A stretch of 64,000 nucleotides of DNA from Lachnospiraceae bacterium (GTDB lineage Bacteria > Bacillota > Clostridia > Lachnospirales > Lachnospiraceae). Under the pieces are notes generated by a model. That model worked only from the letters and a program-made list of their open reading frames with translations, did no database searches and was not told the DNA's origin. This document shows, piece by piece, positions 50,758 through 59,198 of the stretch. The translations under genes were made by a program, and so were the position numbers. The stretch is taken from positions 62,001 to 126,000 of the forward strand of contig JAAWEL010000023.1 of the NCBI GenBank assembly GCA_022794255.1, read 5' to 3'. Position 1 is the first letter of the stretch. Every line of letters starts with the position of its first letter.

Positions 50758-52167
50758 ATGCAAGCAAAAAATGAGATTAGCTATAAGGAGTACATCGCAG
50801 CTTATGTGGAGCGGGCGAGAAAAGCTCAGGCTGTGATTCAGCATTACTCTCAGGAACAGGTAGATAAGCTGGCAGCAGTCATCGCTTATCATATGACCCG
50901 GCCGGATACGGAGGCAGAGCTGGCCCGGCTGGCGCTTGAGGAGACAGAGCTTGGGGATTACGATTCCAAGGTGGCTAAGGTGGAGAAAAAGGTCAAAGGC
51001 TTGTATATGGAGATCAAGCATGAGAAAACCGTAGGCATTGTGGAGGAGTTTCCGGAGAGGGGGATGCGCCGTATCAAAAAGCCGGTGGGGGTAATTGGTT
51101 CTCTGATTCCCAGCACCCAGCCGGAGCTGATTCCTATTACCACTGCTATTTGTGTGGTCAAAAGCCGCAACGCGGTGATCTTTGCTCCTCATCCGAGAGG
51201 TAAAAAAACCACTTTTGAGACAGTTGAGAAAATGCGCACCCTTTTAAAGGTCAATGGCTGCCCGGAGGATATATTGCAGTGTGTGGATTTGGTGAAGGTT
51301 CCGGTGACGAACGAGCTGATGAAGCAGTCCGACCTGGTGATTGCCACCGGCGGTGCAGGTATGGTAGAGGCGGCATATTCCTCTGGCACTCCCGCCTACG
51401 GTGTGGGTGCGGGAAATGCTATCATGGCCATTGATGATACAGCAGACCTTTTGGATGCCGCCCACAAGATTATGCAAAGCAAGACCGGTGACTTAGCGGC
51501 TGGATGCTCCTGCGATAATGCGTTGGTGATCTTTGAGCGTGTGTATGATGAGATGATAACGGCTCTTAAGGCAGAGGGCGGATATCTGGCAAAGCCGGAG
51601 GAGCATGACAAGATTCAGAAGGCGATTTTCCCCGAATGGCCGCAAAATCATAATCTGAACCGTGACATAGTGGCAAAACCGATTGACGTGATCGCTAGGC
51701 TGGCTGGAATCTCCTTGCCGGAGGGAACCAAATTTATCATGGTGGAGGAGACTGGCTCCGGTGCGGATTATCCTCTGTCTGGAGAGAAGCTGTGTATGGT
51801 GCTGACCATTTATAAATGTAAGGATATTGAGGGAGCGATTGCACGGACAAACGCCAACCATGCCTATTCGGGGGCAGGCCATTCTTGCGGCATTTATTCG
51901 AAAAATGAGGATAATATTGTGAAATATGCCATGGAGACGCATACCTGCCGGGTGAACAACAATCTGCCCAACAGTGTGGTCAACACTGGTGACTGGAATG
52001 CCGGGCATCCCTTCTCCCCGTCATTAGGTTGTGGTACCTTTGGAGGAAATATTGCCTCTGAGAATATTCAGTTGAAGCATTATATGAACGATACCTGGCT
52101 GGCTACAGAGATTCACCGGGCAGTGCCAACAGACGAGGAATTGTTTGGGGATACCGGGGTGATGTGA
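50758..52167 (+). CDS. Acylating aldehyde dehydrogenase
   Basis: A 469-residue member of the CoA-acylating aldehyde dehydrogenase group (relatives: PduP, EutE, sulfoacetaldehyde dehydrogenase SauS, the N-terminal part of AdhE). KKPVGVIGSLIPSTQPE is the nucleotide-binding start, ATGGAGMVEAAYSSGTPAYG follows, and GCSCDNALVIFE holds the likely catalytic cysteine C252. It interconverts acyl-CoA and aldehyde with NAD(P)H. In this operon it may reduce the acyl-CoA released by the lyase and so regenerate NAD+, or act on an aldehyde from the radical enzyme pathway. Confidence 0.87.
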   Translation: MQAKNEISYKEYIAAYVERARKAQAVIQHYSQEQVDKLAAVIAYHMTRPDTEAELARLALEETELGDYDSKVAKVEKKVKGLYMEIKHEKTVGIVEEFPERGMRRIKKPVGVIGSLIPSTQPELIPITTAICVVKSRNAVIFAPHPRGKKTTFETVEKMRTLLKVNGCPEDILQCVDLVKVPVTNELMKQSDLVIATGGAGMVEAAYSSGTPAYGVGAGNAIMAIDDTADLLDAAHKIMQSKTGDLAAGCSCDNALVIFERVYDEMITALKAEGGYLAKPEEHDKIQKAIFPEWPQNHNLNRDIVAKPIDVIARLAGISLPEGTKFIMVEETGSGADYPLSGEKLCMVLTIYKCKDIEGAIARTNANHAYSGAGHSCGIYSKNEDNIVKYAMETHTCRVNNNLPNSVVNTGDWNAGHPFSPSLGCGTFGGNIASENIQLKHYMNDTWLATEIHRAVPTDEELFGDTGVM

Positions 52168-52241
52168 CAGGTCAGCAGTTTGTCTCCTGTTTGGCAAATC
52201 AGTATCAGGAGACCGAATACACACATAGAAAGGAACAAAGA

Positions 52242-53420
52242 ATGCATCCGGAAATGAAAGAGATGAAATGTTCGATTATGCGGGGAGGAACCAGCAAGGG
52301 TATTTTTATCATGGAGAATGAACTGCCCATGGAGCCATCAGAAAGGGATGATGTGATCTGCAGGGTGTTCGGCAGCCCGGATATCCGACAGATTGACGGG
52401 CTTGGCGGTGCAGATGTGCTGACTAGCAAGCTGGCCATTGTGGGACCTTCAGACAGGGAGGACGCAGATGTGGATTACACCTTCGGGCAGGTCAGCTTTG
52501 AAAAGAAATTTATTGATTATAAAGGAAACTGCGGGAATATCTCTGCGGCGGTAGGACCCTTTGCCATAGATAAAGGCCTGGTAAAGGCGGTGGAGCCGGT
52601 GACTCTGGTGCGGATTCATCTGACCAACAGCCATCAGATCCTGGTGGCGGAGGTTCCGGTGAAGAATGGCCGGGCCGTGGTAAATGGAAACTGCCACATT
52701 GATGGGGTGCCGGGGACGGGGGCGGCCATCCGCTTGGACTGGTCCGGCATCACAGGGACTGTGTGCGGGAAGCTTCTTCCCACTGGCAATCCCAGGGATA
52801 TATTCTGTATTGACGGTAAAGATTATGAGGTATCTTTGGTGGATGCGGGAAATCCCTTAATCTTCATTCGGGCAGAGAGCCTTGGTATGAAGGGGACAGA
52901 GACTCCGGCTCAGATCGAGAGTGATCCGGTGCGAATGGCTTTGATCGAGAAGCTGCGGGGAGAAGCAGCAGTCCGGTTTGGACTGGTGGATAGGCCTGAG
53001 AAGGCCAGGGAGGAAAGCCCTTACAATCCTTTCTTTGCCATTGTAAGTCCGGCGGCAGATTATACCTGCTTTAATGGAATCCAGGTAAAGAAGGAAGATG
53101 TGGATCTTGTGTCCCGTCTGGTGTTTATGTTGCACATGCACAAGGCCTATCCGATTACAGGTACAGTCTGCACCGGAGCAGCTATGCGGATTTCGGGAAG
53201 CATTCCCTGGGAGCTTATGAGGGAGGAGGCGAAAAACCGTTCTGAACTTCGGATCGGACATCCGACAGGAGTGATTTTTGTGGAGGCAGATGCCAAGAGG
53301 GATGAAACGAGAGAGGCAGGGATACAAATAAAGAGCATTAAGGTAATCCGAACAGCCCGGATGATTATGGACGGAATCGTATATGTGAGCAAGGACGAAT
53401 CAGGAAGGGAACCGGATTGA
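52242..53420 (+). CDS. PrpF-family isomerase
   Basis: A 392-residue PrpF-type protein with two diaminopimelate-epimerase-like domains. IMRGGTSKGIF has the conserved lysine K19 and GNCGNISAAVGPFA the conserved cysteine C97. Known members isomerise 2-methylaconitate, methylitaconate (delta-isomerase Mii) or 4-oxalomesaconate by moving a double bond without a cofactor. Followed directly by an aconitase-type hydratase, it best fits conversion of an itaconate- or methylitaconate-type acid to the maleate-type isomer that the hydratase accepts. The ATG at 52242 is preferred over an upstream GTG overlapping the previous stop. Confidence 0.86.
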   Translation: MHPEMKEMKCSIMRGGTSKGIFIMENELPMEPSERDDVICRVFGSPDIRQIDGLGGADVLTSKLAIVGPSDREDADVDYTFGQVSFEKKFIDYKGNCGNISAAVGPFAIDKGLVKAVEPVTLVRIHLTNSHQILVAEVPVKNGRAVVNGNCHIDGVPGTGAAIRLDWSGITGTVCGKLLPTGNPRDIFCIDGKDYEVSLVDAGNPLIFIRAESLGMKGTETPAQIESDPVRMALIEKLRGEAAVRFGLVDRPEKAREESPYNPFFAIVSPAADYTCFNGIQVKKEDVDLVSRLVFMLHMHKAYPITGTVCTGAAMRISGSIPWELMREEAKNRSELRIGHPTGVIFVEADAKRDETREAGIQIKSIKVIRTARMIMDGIVYVSKDESGREPD

Positions 53421-53462
53421 AGAGAGAAGCGGTGACTACAGAAAGAAGGGAGTTGGCAGAAA

Positions 53463-54737
53463 GTGGGAAAAACCATGTCAGAAAAAATTTTGGCCCATGC
53501 TTCCGGACAGAGGGAGGTTTCTGCTGGAGATATTGTATGGGCCAGGGTAGACCGGGCCATGATGGATGATATTTTAGGTCCCCGGGTGGAGATTGCCCAG
53601 CATATGAAGGAGATCAAAGATCAGGTGTGGGATCCGGAAAAGGTGGTTATCATATCGGATCACTATACGCCTCCGGCCAGTATCCATCAGGCGGAGATTG
53701 TTAAATTCACCAGGGACTGGGCCAGGGAGCATGGGATACGGCAGTATTTTGAATTTGTGGGACCGTGCCATCAGATCATGGCAGAGCATGGCTTTATTCG
53801 CCCGGGAAGCATTGTGGTGGGAACGGATTCTCACACCTGCATGGGCGGTGCTTTGGGAGCATTTGCCACAGGAATCGGCTCCACAGAGATGATGGGAGTT
53901 CTGATTAAGGGAATCATATGGCTGAGAGTGCCGGAGACGATCCGGGTGATTTGGGAAGGGAGATTGCCGGAATATGTGATGGCCAAGGATATTTCTTTAA
54001 AGACGATCGGAACCATAGGCCATGCAGGTGCAACTTATAAAGCGGTGGAATATGTGGGGAATGGGATCCGCAACCTTCCTGTTGACGAGCGTATGGCGAT
54101 CAGCAATATGGCCGTGGAGATGGGAGCCAAGGTAGGGCTTATGGAGCCGGATGACAAGATACGTAAGTTTTTGGAGGAGCATGGAGTGAGAGAAGGAGTA
54201 CAAAAGGAGGATTATGCTTTAAAGAGTGACGAGGACGCCGTGTTTTGTGAAACCTTTTCTTTCCATGTCAGAGACTTAAAGCCTATGGTGGCATGTCCGC
54301 ATCAGGTGGACAATGTGACGGAGGCTGTCAATGTGGCTGGTACGCCTGTTAATCAGGCTTACATCGGCTCTTGTACCGGAGGACGCTATCATGATCTTCT
54401 CATGGCAGCCAGGCTTTTAAATGGAAGAAAGGTGGCTAAGGGAGTACGGCTTTTGGTGTCACCAGCTTCGGATGAGATCTGGAGAAGGGCTGACCGGGAC
54501 GGGCTTTTGCATATTTTAGCAGAGGCAGGGGCTGTGGTCTTAGGGCCTACCTGTGGAGTATGCGTGGGGCTTCATTCCGGAATGATTGCCGCCGGGGAGA
54601 ATTGTATTTCCTCTTCCAACCGAAACTTTATTGGCCGGATGGGAAGCAGGGAGGCGGGAATTTATCTGGCTTCCCCTCTGACGGTGGCAGCCAGTGCCTT
54701 AACCGGATGTATCACCGACCCCAGGGAAGTCATTTGA
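53463..54737 (+). CDS. Aconitase-family hydratase, large subunit (LeuC/DmdA-like)
   Basis: A 424-residue large subunit of the isopropylmalate dehydratase type. The cluster cysteines are C304 (GSCTGGRYHD), C364 and C367 (GPTCGVCVG), holding the 4Fe-4S cluster; VVGTDSHTCMGGALGAF is the substrate-binding signature. The likely GTG start at 53463 has AAGGGAG at good distance; an ATG at 53475 is possible. It lies outside any leucine operon and next to PrpF, the same pairing known for dimethylmaleate hydratase (DmdAB) and methylitaconate isomerase in nicotinate fermentation. Hydration of citraconate or dimethylmaleate is therefore proposed. Confidence 0.88.
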   Translation: MGKTMSEKILAHASGQREVSAGDIVWARVDRAMMDDILGPRVEIAQHMKEIKDQVWDPEKVVIISDHYTPPASIHQAEIVKFTRDWAREHGIRQYFEFVGPCHQIMAEHGFIRPGSIVVGTDSHTCMGGALGAFATGIGSTEMMGVLIKGIIWLRVPETIRVIWEGRLPEYVMAKDISLKTIGTIGHAGATYKAVEYVGNGIRNLPVDERMAISNMAVEMGAKVGLMEPDDKIRKFLEEHGVREGVQKEDYALKSDEDAVFCETFSFHVRDLKPMVACPHQVDNVTEAVNVAGTPVNQAYIGSCTGGRYHDLLMAARLLNGRKVAKGVRLLVSPASDEIWRRADRDGLLHILAEAGAVVLGPTCGVCVGLHSGMIAAGENCISSSNRNFIGRMGSREAGIYLASPLTVAASALTGCITDPREVI

Positions 54738-54768
54738 TAACGATATTGAAACCATGTGAGGAGGAAGG

Positions 54769-55251
54769 ATGAACACAGGAAAAGCCATAAAGTTTGGGGA
54801 TGATATCAACACGGATATCATTTCTCCACCTCAATATATGGAACTGGGAATCGAAGAAAGTGCAAAGTATGCCATGAGCGCTCTGGATCCGGACTTTGCA
54901 GAGAAGGCGAAAGAGAATCCGATTCTTGTAGCGGGGAAAAATTTCGGTTCCGGTTCCAGCCGGGAGACCTCACCTCTATCCCTGAAATATCTGGGAGTGA
55001 AGGTCATTGTGGCAGAATTTTTTGCCCGGATCTTTTACCGGAATTGTATCAATGTGGGACTGCTTGTAGTAGAATGCAAAGAGGCAGCCCGGATTTGTAC
55101 GGGCGATGAGCTGTTAATCGATTTTTTGGCAGGTCAAATTAAGAATCTGACTACAGGGGAAATGTATGCCTGCAGCCGGATTCCGGAGCATTTGATCTGT
55201 CTGATTGAGGCGGGCGGGTTGGTGAATTATCTGAAGGAAGAAGGAAGCTGA
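54769..55251 (+). CDS. Aconitase-family hydratase, small subunit (LeuD/DmdB-like)
   Basis: A 160-residue swivelling subunit partnering the large subunit encoded 31 bases upstream. DDINTDIISP near residue 10 and the substrate-loop motif NFGSGSSRETS near residue 60 are family hallmarks, along with FARIFYRNCINVGL. The loop after the GSGSSRE serine contacts the substrate and usually decides specificity, so this is the place to look when testing the proposed citraconate or dimethylmaleate substrate. Start follows GAGGAGGAAGG. Confidence 0.9.
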   Translation: MNTGKAIKFGDDINTDIISPPQYMELGIEESAKYAMSALDPDFAEKAKENPILVAGKNFGSGSSRETSPLSLKYLGVKVIVAEFFARIFYRNCINVGLLVVECKEAARICTGDELLIDFLAGQIKNLTTGEMYACSRIPEHLICLIEAGGLVNYLKEEGS

Positions 55252-55308
55252 CTCCGGGAAAGGCCAAAATACAAGACTTTGGAGACAGAATATGGAGGTT
55301 GAAGGAAG

Positions 55309-55731
55309 ATGACGTGTGAGGAGATCATGAAATACAGAAATGAGAATAATCATTTTGCAGTACTTCTGGGGATTCGCACCCTTAAGATGAATCCAGGATA
55401 TGCCATGGGCGAGATGGAGTTGACGAAACAACACATAAATGCAGTGGGCTCGGTTCATGGCGGATGTATTTTTGCACTGGCAGATACGATTGGCGGGGCA
55501 GCTGCTGCCTCCCATGGAACCCAAATCACAACGATATCCGGAGACTTTCATTACCTTTCAGCTGCTATGGAAGGATGTAAGAGGCTGATTGCAGTTGCCA
55601 GGGAAATCAAATACGGGAAACGGATCCTGGTATATGATGTAGAGGTGACGGATGAGACAGGCAGGGGGATCGCCAAAGGGGTGTTCTCTTACTATAATCT
55701 GGGAAAGCCCTGGAAAGAAGAGCTCAGCTGA
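55309..55731 (+). CDS. PaaI-type hotdog-fold thioesterase
   Basis: A 140-residue hotdog-fold protein. The segment NAVGSVHGGCIFALADTIGG has the HGG and acidic residue of PaaI-type acyl-CoA thioesterases. It probably frees CoA from dead-end or excess acyl-CoA made by the pathway encoded upstream. It follows the hydratase small subunit after 57 bases in the same direction with an own GGAGG site, and is taken as the last gene of the sigma-54 operon, though no terminator is obvious before the pgi promoter. Confidence 0.85.
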   Translation: MTCEEIMKYRNENNHFAVLLGIRTLKMNPGYAMGEMELTKQHINAVGSVHGGCIFALADTIGGAAAASHGTQITTISGDFHYLSAAMEGCKRLIAVAREIKYGKRILVYDVEVTDETGRGIAKGVFSYYNLGKPWKEELS

Positions 55732-55755
55732 TATGAGCACGCACCCATTTTTCCC

Positions 55756-55784
55756 TTGAATAAAACTAGGATTAATAGTATAAT
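55756..55784 (+). promoter_or_regulatory. Predicted promoter of pgi
   Basis: TTGAAT (55756-55761), 17-base spacer, TATAAT (55779-55784), 39 bases before the pgi start. It separates pgi from the preceding catabolic operon. Confidence 0.72.
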
Positions 55785-55823
55785 TATTCCGAATGTTATA
55801 ATAATATCAAGGAGGACGAGATT

Positions 55824-57404
55824 ATGATCAACTGGAACAATATGGATACCCTTGCTTCCTATCAGGAGCTTTTAAAGGCAAAGCAGGTGGATCTGGTTCA
55901 GGTGATGGCCGGGGAAAGCGGGGCAGAGCGTGTGAAAAGCTACAGTGTTCCCATGGCTGAGGGACTGGTCTATAATTATGCTGCCAAACCGGTGGATGAC
56001 GCGGTGCTTGCGGTGCTTGCTGAGCTGGCCAAGGAGGCCCAGCTGGCTGAGAAGTTTGAGGCTCTGTATAACGGCGAGGTGATTAACACCGGCGAGAAGC
56101 GTCTTGTGCTCCATCATATGACCCGCGGCCAGCTGGGGGAGGCTGTTGTGGCAGACGGGGTCGACAAGCGTGAGTTTTATACGGGAGTGCAGCAAAAGAT
56201 CGCTGAGTTTGCGGGAAGAGTACATAACGGGGAGATTACCAATGGAGCCGGAGAGAAGTTTACCACCGTGGTTCAGATCGGTATTGGCGGCAGCGATTTA
56301 GGTCCCCGGGCTATCTATCTGGCTCTGGAAAATTGGGCGAAAAAGCAGGGAACCTTTAAGATGGAAGCAAAGTTCATCAGCAATGTGGATCCGGATGACG
56401 CTGCGGCAGTTTTAAATTCCATTGATGTGGCCCACTCCCTTTTCATTCTGGTATCAAAGTCCGGGACCACCCTTGAGACTCTGACCAATGAATCTTTTGT
56501 TAAGGACGCACTGAAAAAGGCTGGGCTGGATGCCTCTAAGCATATGGTGGCTGTCACCAGCGAGACCTCTCCTCTGGCTAAGAGTGATGACTATCTGGCA
56601 GCATTTTTTATGGATGATTATATCGGCGGCCGTTATTCCTCCAGCTCCGCAGTGGGAGGGGCCGTGTTGTCTTTGGCTTTTGGACCGGAGGTGTTTGCAC
56701 AGTTCTTGGAGGGCGCGGCTCAGGAGGATGAGCTGGCTAAAAATGCAGACTTGTTTAAGAACCCTGCCATGTTAGATGCCCTGATCGGCGTTTATGAAAG
56801 AAATGTGCTGGGGTATCTGTGTACGGCAGTTCTTCCCTACTCCCAGGCCTTAAACCGTTTCCCGGCCCATTTACAACAGCTGGATATGGAGTCCAATGGC
56901 AAGAGTGTGAACCGTTTTGGCGAGCCGGTGAATTATCAGACGGGTCCGGTGATCTTTGGTGAGCCCGGAACCAATGGACAACACTCCTTCTATCAGCTGC
57001 TTCATCAGGGAACCTCCATTGTTCCGCTGCAGTTTATCGGATTTAAGAACAGCCAGATCGGCACAGATGTGGTGATTCAGGACAGTACCAGCCAGCAGAA
57101 GCTGTGTGCCAATGTGGCGGCTCAGATCGTGGCTTTTGCATGTGGGAAGTCAGATGAGAACCGCAACAAGAACTTTGAAGGAGGCCGTCCTTCCAGCATC
57201 ATCATCGGTGATCAGTTAAATCCAGGAACCTTAGGAGCGCTGCTGTCTCATTTTGAGAACAAGGTTATGTTCCAGGGCTTTGTGTGGAATGTGAACAGCT
57301 TTGACCAGGAGGGAGTACAGCTTGGCAAGGTACTGGCCAAGAAGGTGCTGGCTCATGAGACAGAAGGGGCTTTGAAGATATTTAGTGATCTGCTCAATAT
57401 TTAA
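55824..57404 (+). CDS. pgi: Glucose-6-phosphate isomerase
   Basis: A 526-residue phosphoglucose isomerase. The signature GEPGTNGQHSFYQLLHQGT and the C-terminal NSFDQEGVQLGKVLAKK are present, with the sugar-phosphate-binding SKSGTTLET near residue 212 and GIGGSDLGPRA near residue 154. It interconverts glucose 6-phosphate and fructose 6-phosphate in glycolysis. The length fits the longer bacterial form rather than the 450-residue Bacillus type. It stands as a single gene with its own promoter and terminator. Confidence 0.96.
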   Translation: MINWNNMDTLASYQELLKAKQVDLVQVMAGESGAERVKSYSVPMAEGLVYNYAAKPVDDAVLAVLAELAKEAQLAEKFEALYNGEVINTGEKRLVLHHMTRGQLGEAVVADGVDKREFYTGVQQKIAEFAGRVHNGEITNGAGEKFTTVVQIGIGGSDLGPRAIYLALENWAKKQGTFKMEAKFISNVDPDDAAAVLNSIDVAHSLFILVSKSGTTLETLTNESFVKDALKKAGLDASKHMVAVTSETSPLAKSDDYLAAFFMDDYIGGRYSSSSAVGGAVLSLAFGPEVFAQFLEGAAQEDELAKNADLFKNPAMLDALIGVYERNVLGYLCTAVLPYSQALNRFPAHLQQLDMESNGKSVNRFGEPVNYQTGPVIFGEPGTNGQHSFYQLLHQGTSIVPLQFIGFKNSQIGTDVVIQDSTSQQKLCANVAAQIVAFACGKSDENRNKNFEGGRPSSIIIGDQLNPGTLGALLSHFENKVMFQGFVWNVNSFDQEGVQLGKVLAKKVLAHETEGALKIFSDLLNI

Positions 57405-57426
57405 AGTAAATAGGAAGAATCAGACG

Positions 57427-57470
57427 GGCTGCACGCTCTTTTCCGGAGTGGTGCGGCCTGCTTTTGTTTT
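57427..57470 (+). terminator. Terminator of pgi
   Basis: GGCTGCAC (57427-57434) pairs with GTGCGGCC (57451-57458), followed by TGCTTTTGTTTT. Confidence 0.75.
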
Positions 57471-57531
57471 ATTTAATGATGTAAAGAATTGGTGCTTTGG
57501 CAGCCGGAGCGGCCTTTGTCATTACAGAATA

Positions 57532-57560
57532 TGGACAAGACAAACAGGGTGTGCTATAAT
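57532..57560 (+). promoter_or_regulatory. Predicted promoter of the first MATE gene
   Basis: TGGACA (57532-57537), 17 bases, TATAAT (57555-57560). It lies far (275 bases) upstream of the gene, so the transcript has a long leader. Confidence 0.65.
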
Positions 57561-57759
57561 TTTTGTGATAAGTCGGATATGAGTCACAGATATCTCCGAT
57601 ACCACTAAAGCAGCCGGACAGGCCCTTATGGCATTTCTTAACAAATGAAAGAACGCCATTGATCCTTCCATGAAAAAATTCAGAAGGTTAAAACCAGGTT
57701 TGCCAAAGAGACAGCAGAGCCAGGCGGGAAAGTCCTAAAGTAGCTTTCCCGCTTTTTTT
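57561..57759 (+). promoter_or_regulatory. Structured leader with terminator upstream of a MATE gene
   Basis: About 200 transcribed bases without a gene. Visible hairpins are TCGGA/TCCGA near 57575, ATGGC/GCCAT with inner TTTC/GAAA near 57628-57660, and CCTTC/GAAGG near 57665-57690. The leader ends in a strong terminator GCGGGAAAG (57724-57732) / CTTTCCCGC (57744-57752) plus TTTTTTT. Ending in a terminator 75 bases before the gene suggests ligand-controlled read-through. The guanidine-IV (mepA) class is known before MATE genes, but I cannot confirm a match. Confidence 0.55.
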
Positions 57760-57834
57760 GTTTCCGCGAGCAATATGGTTTGGATAAGCTTTTTCCAAAG
57801 GTATGCTCTGGAAATAAGGAAAGGAAAGACAGAG

Positions 57835-59178
57835 ATGGCAGCAGCGGATATGACAAAAGGCAATATTTTCAGGCATCTGATCCAATATTCTGTGCCTTTG
57901 GTGCTGGGAAATATGTTTCAGCTTACTTACCATGCAGTGGATTCCATGATAGCCGGCAGGTTTATCGGAAAGGAAGCGCTGGCTGCTGAGGGAATGGCGG
58001 GCCCGGTCATGAATCTGGTGATTCTGGGGATCTCCGGCATTTGTATGGGGGCGGGGGTGTTGATGAGCAGCTTTTATGGGGCAAGGGAATATCATAAGCT
58101 GAAACGGGAAATGTCCACAGCCATATTGTTTGGCCTGTATTTTTCTTTGGCAGTGGTGATTCTGGGCATAATGGCAACTCCGGCGCTTCTGAGGATTTTA
58201 TGTGTGCCGGGAGAACTGATGGGGATGACTTCTTTGTATTTGCGGATTATCTTTCTGGGAGCGCCATTTACCTATTTTTATAATGCCCTGGCATCAGCAT
58301 TAAAAAGTGTGGGGGATTCTAAGACATCTTTGAAATTTCTTATGTTTTCATCTCTGCTAAACGGGGTATTGGATCTGATTTTTATTGGGCTTTTGGGCTT
58401 TGGGATTGTCTGTTCTGCAGTGACGACTGTTGTGGCGGAGGCTGTGTCTGCCGGGCTTTCTGTCTGGTATGTCTATCGCTATGTTCCCATGCTGAGGCTG
58501 GGATGGGGGGAATGGAAGCTGGATAGGGAGCTTTTGAGAGTTACCCTGCAGTACGGTTCAGTCACTGCTTTGCAGCAGTCCTGCCAGCCGGTGGGGAAGC
58601 TGTGTATCCAGGGAGCGGTCAATGCGCTGGGGGTGGATGTGATTGCTGCTTTTCATGCAGTCAACCGGATCGATGATTTTGCATGTATGCCGGAGCAGAG
58701 TATTTCTCATGGAATTACCACTTTTGTGGCACAGAACCGGGGAGCCGTGCAGAAGGAACGTATGCACAGAGGCTTTTGGCAGGGATTGATTCTGGAATTT
58801 GGATATTGGGCAGGGATATGCAGCCTGGTATTGCTGCTGAGAGAGATGGTTGTGGGGCTGTTTGTGCCCGGGGAGGGATCGGCAGAAATTGTGGCAGAGG
58901 GAAGCCGCTATCTGGGGCTGATGGGGCTGTTTTATATTTTTCCCGCATTTACCAACGGATTTCAGGGGTTTTACCGGGGAATGGGCATGATGAAAATGAC
59001 TTTACTTGGGACCTTTATCCAGACCAGTCTGCGTGTGATGTTTTCCTGGATTTTTGCGCCCTGGTGGGGGATCAGGGGAGTGGCTGTGGCCTGTGCAGCC
59101 GGATGGAGTGTTATGCTTTTGGTGGAGGTTACATATTATTTTCATATAGCTTCTGATCGGTTGAAAAAATTACGATAA
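57835..59178 (+). CDS. MATE family efflux transporter
   Basis: A 447-residue membrane protein with twelve hydrophobic segments in two similar halves. The N-terminal GNIFRHLIQYSVPLVLGNMFQLTYHAVDSM is split here by family pattern: GNIFRHLIQYSVPL near residue 8, then QLTYHAVDSMIAGRFIG and GMGAGVLMSSFYGA-like residues. MATE proteins export cationic drugs or metabolites using a sodium or proton gradient. The ATG at 57835 is chosen by family fit. It follows a terminator-containing leader and precedes a binding-protein gene by 20 bases. Confidence 0.9.
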   Translation: MAAADMTKGNIFRHLIQYSVPLVLGNMFQLTYHAVDSMIAGRFIGKEALAAEGMAGPVMNLVILGISGICMGAGVLMSSFYGAREYHKLKREMSTAILFGLYFSLAVVILGIMATPALLRILCVPGELMGMTSLYLRIIFLGAPFTYFYNALASALKSVGDSKTSLKFLMFSSLLNGVLDLIFIGLLGFGIVCSAVTTVVAEAVSAGLSVWYVYRYVPMLRLGWGEWKLDRELLRVTLQYGSVTALQQSCQPVGKLCIQGAVNALGVDVIAAFHAVNRIDDFACMPEQSISHGITTFVAQNRGAVQKERMHRGFWQGLILEFGYWAGICSLVLLLREMVVGLFVPGEGSAEIVAEGSRYLGLMGLFYIFPAFTNGFQGFYRGMGMMKMTLLGTFIQTSLRVMFSWIFAPWWGIRGVAVACAAGWSVMLLVEVTYYFHIASDRLKKLR

Positions 59179-59198
59179 AATGGTAAAATGAGGAGAGT

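Noticed and set aside
50758-52167. Assigning the acylating aldehyde dehydrogenase as sulfoacetaldehyde dehydrogenase and the radical enzyme as isethionate lyase
   Set aside because: The family resemblance is general, there is no sulfite or taurine gene nearby, and the radical enzyme active-site segment does not match what I recall of the isethionate enzyme.
53463-55251. Leucine biosynthesis leuCD
   Set aside because: No leuA or leuB is adjacent. The genes follow prpF, a CoA-transferase and an HMG-CoA-type lyase behind a sigma-54 promoter, which fits catabolism better.
57561-57759. Cobalamin riboswitch, because AGCCAGG near 57718 resembles the start of a B12 box
   Set aside because: The rest of the B12 box and the upstream conserved elements are absent.
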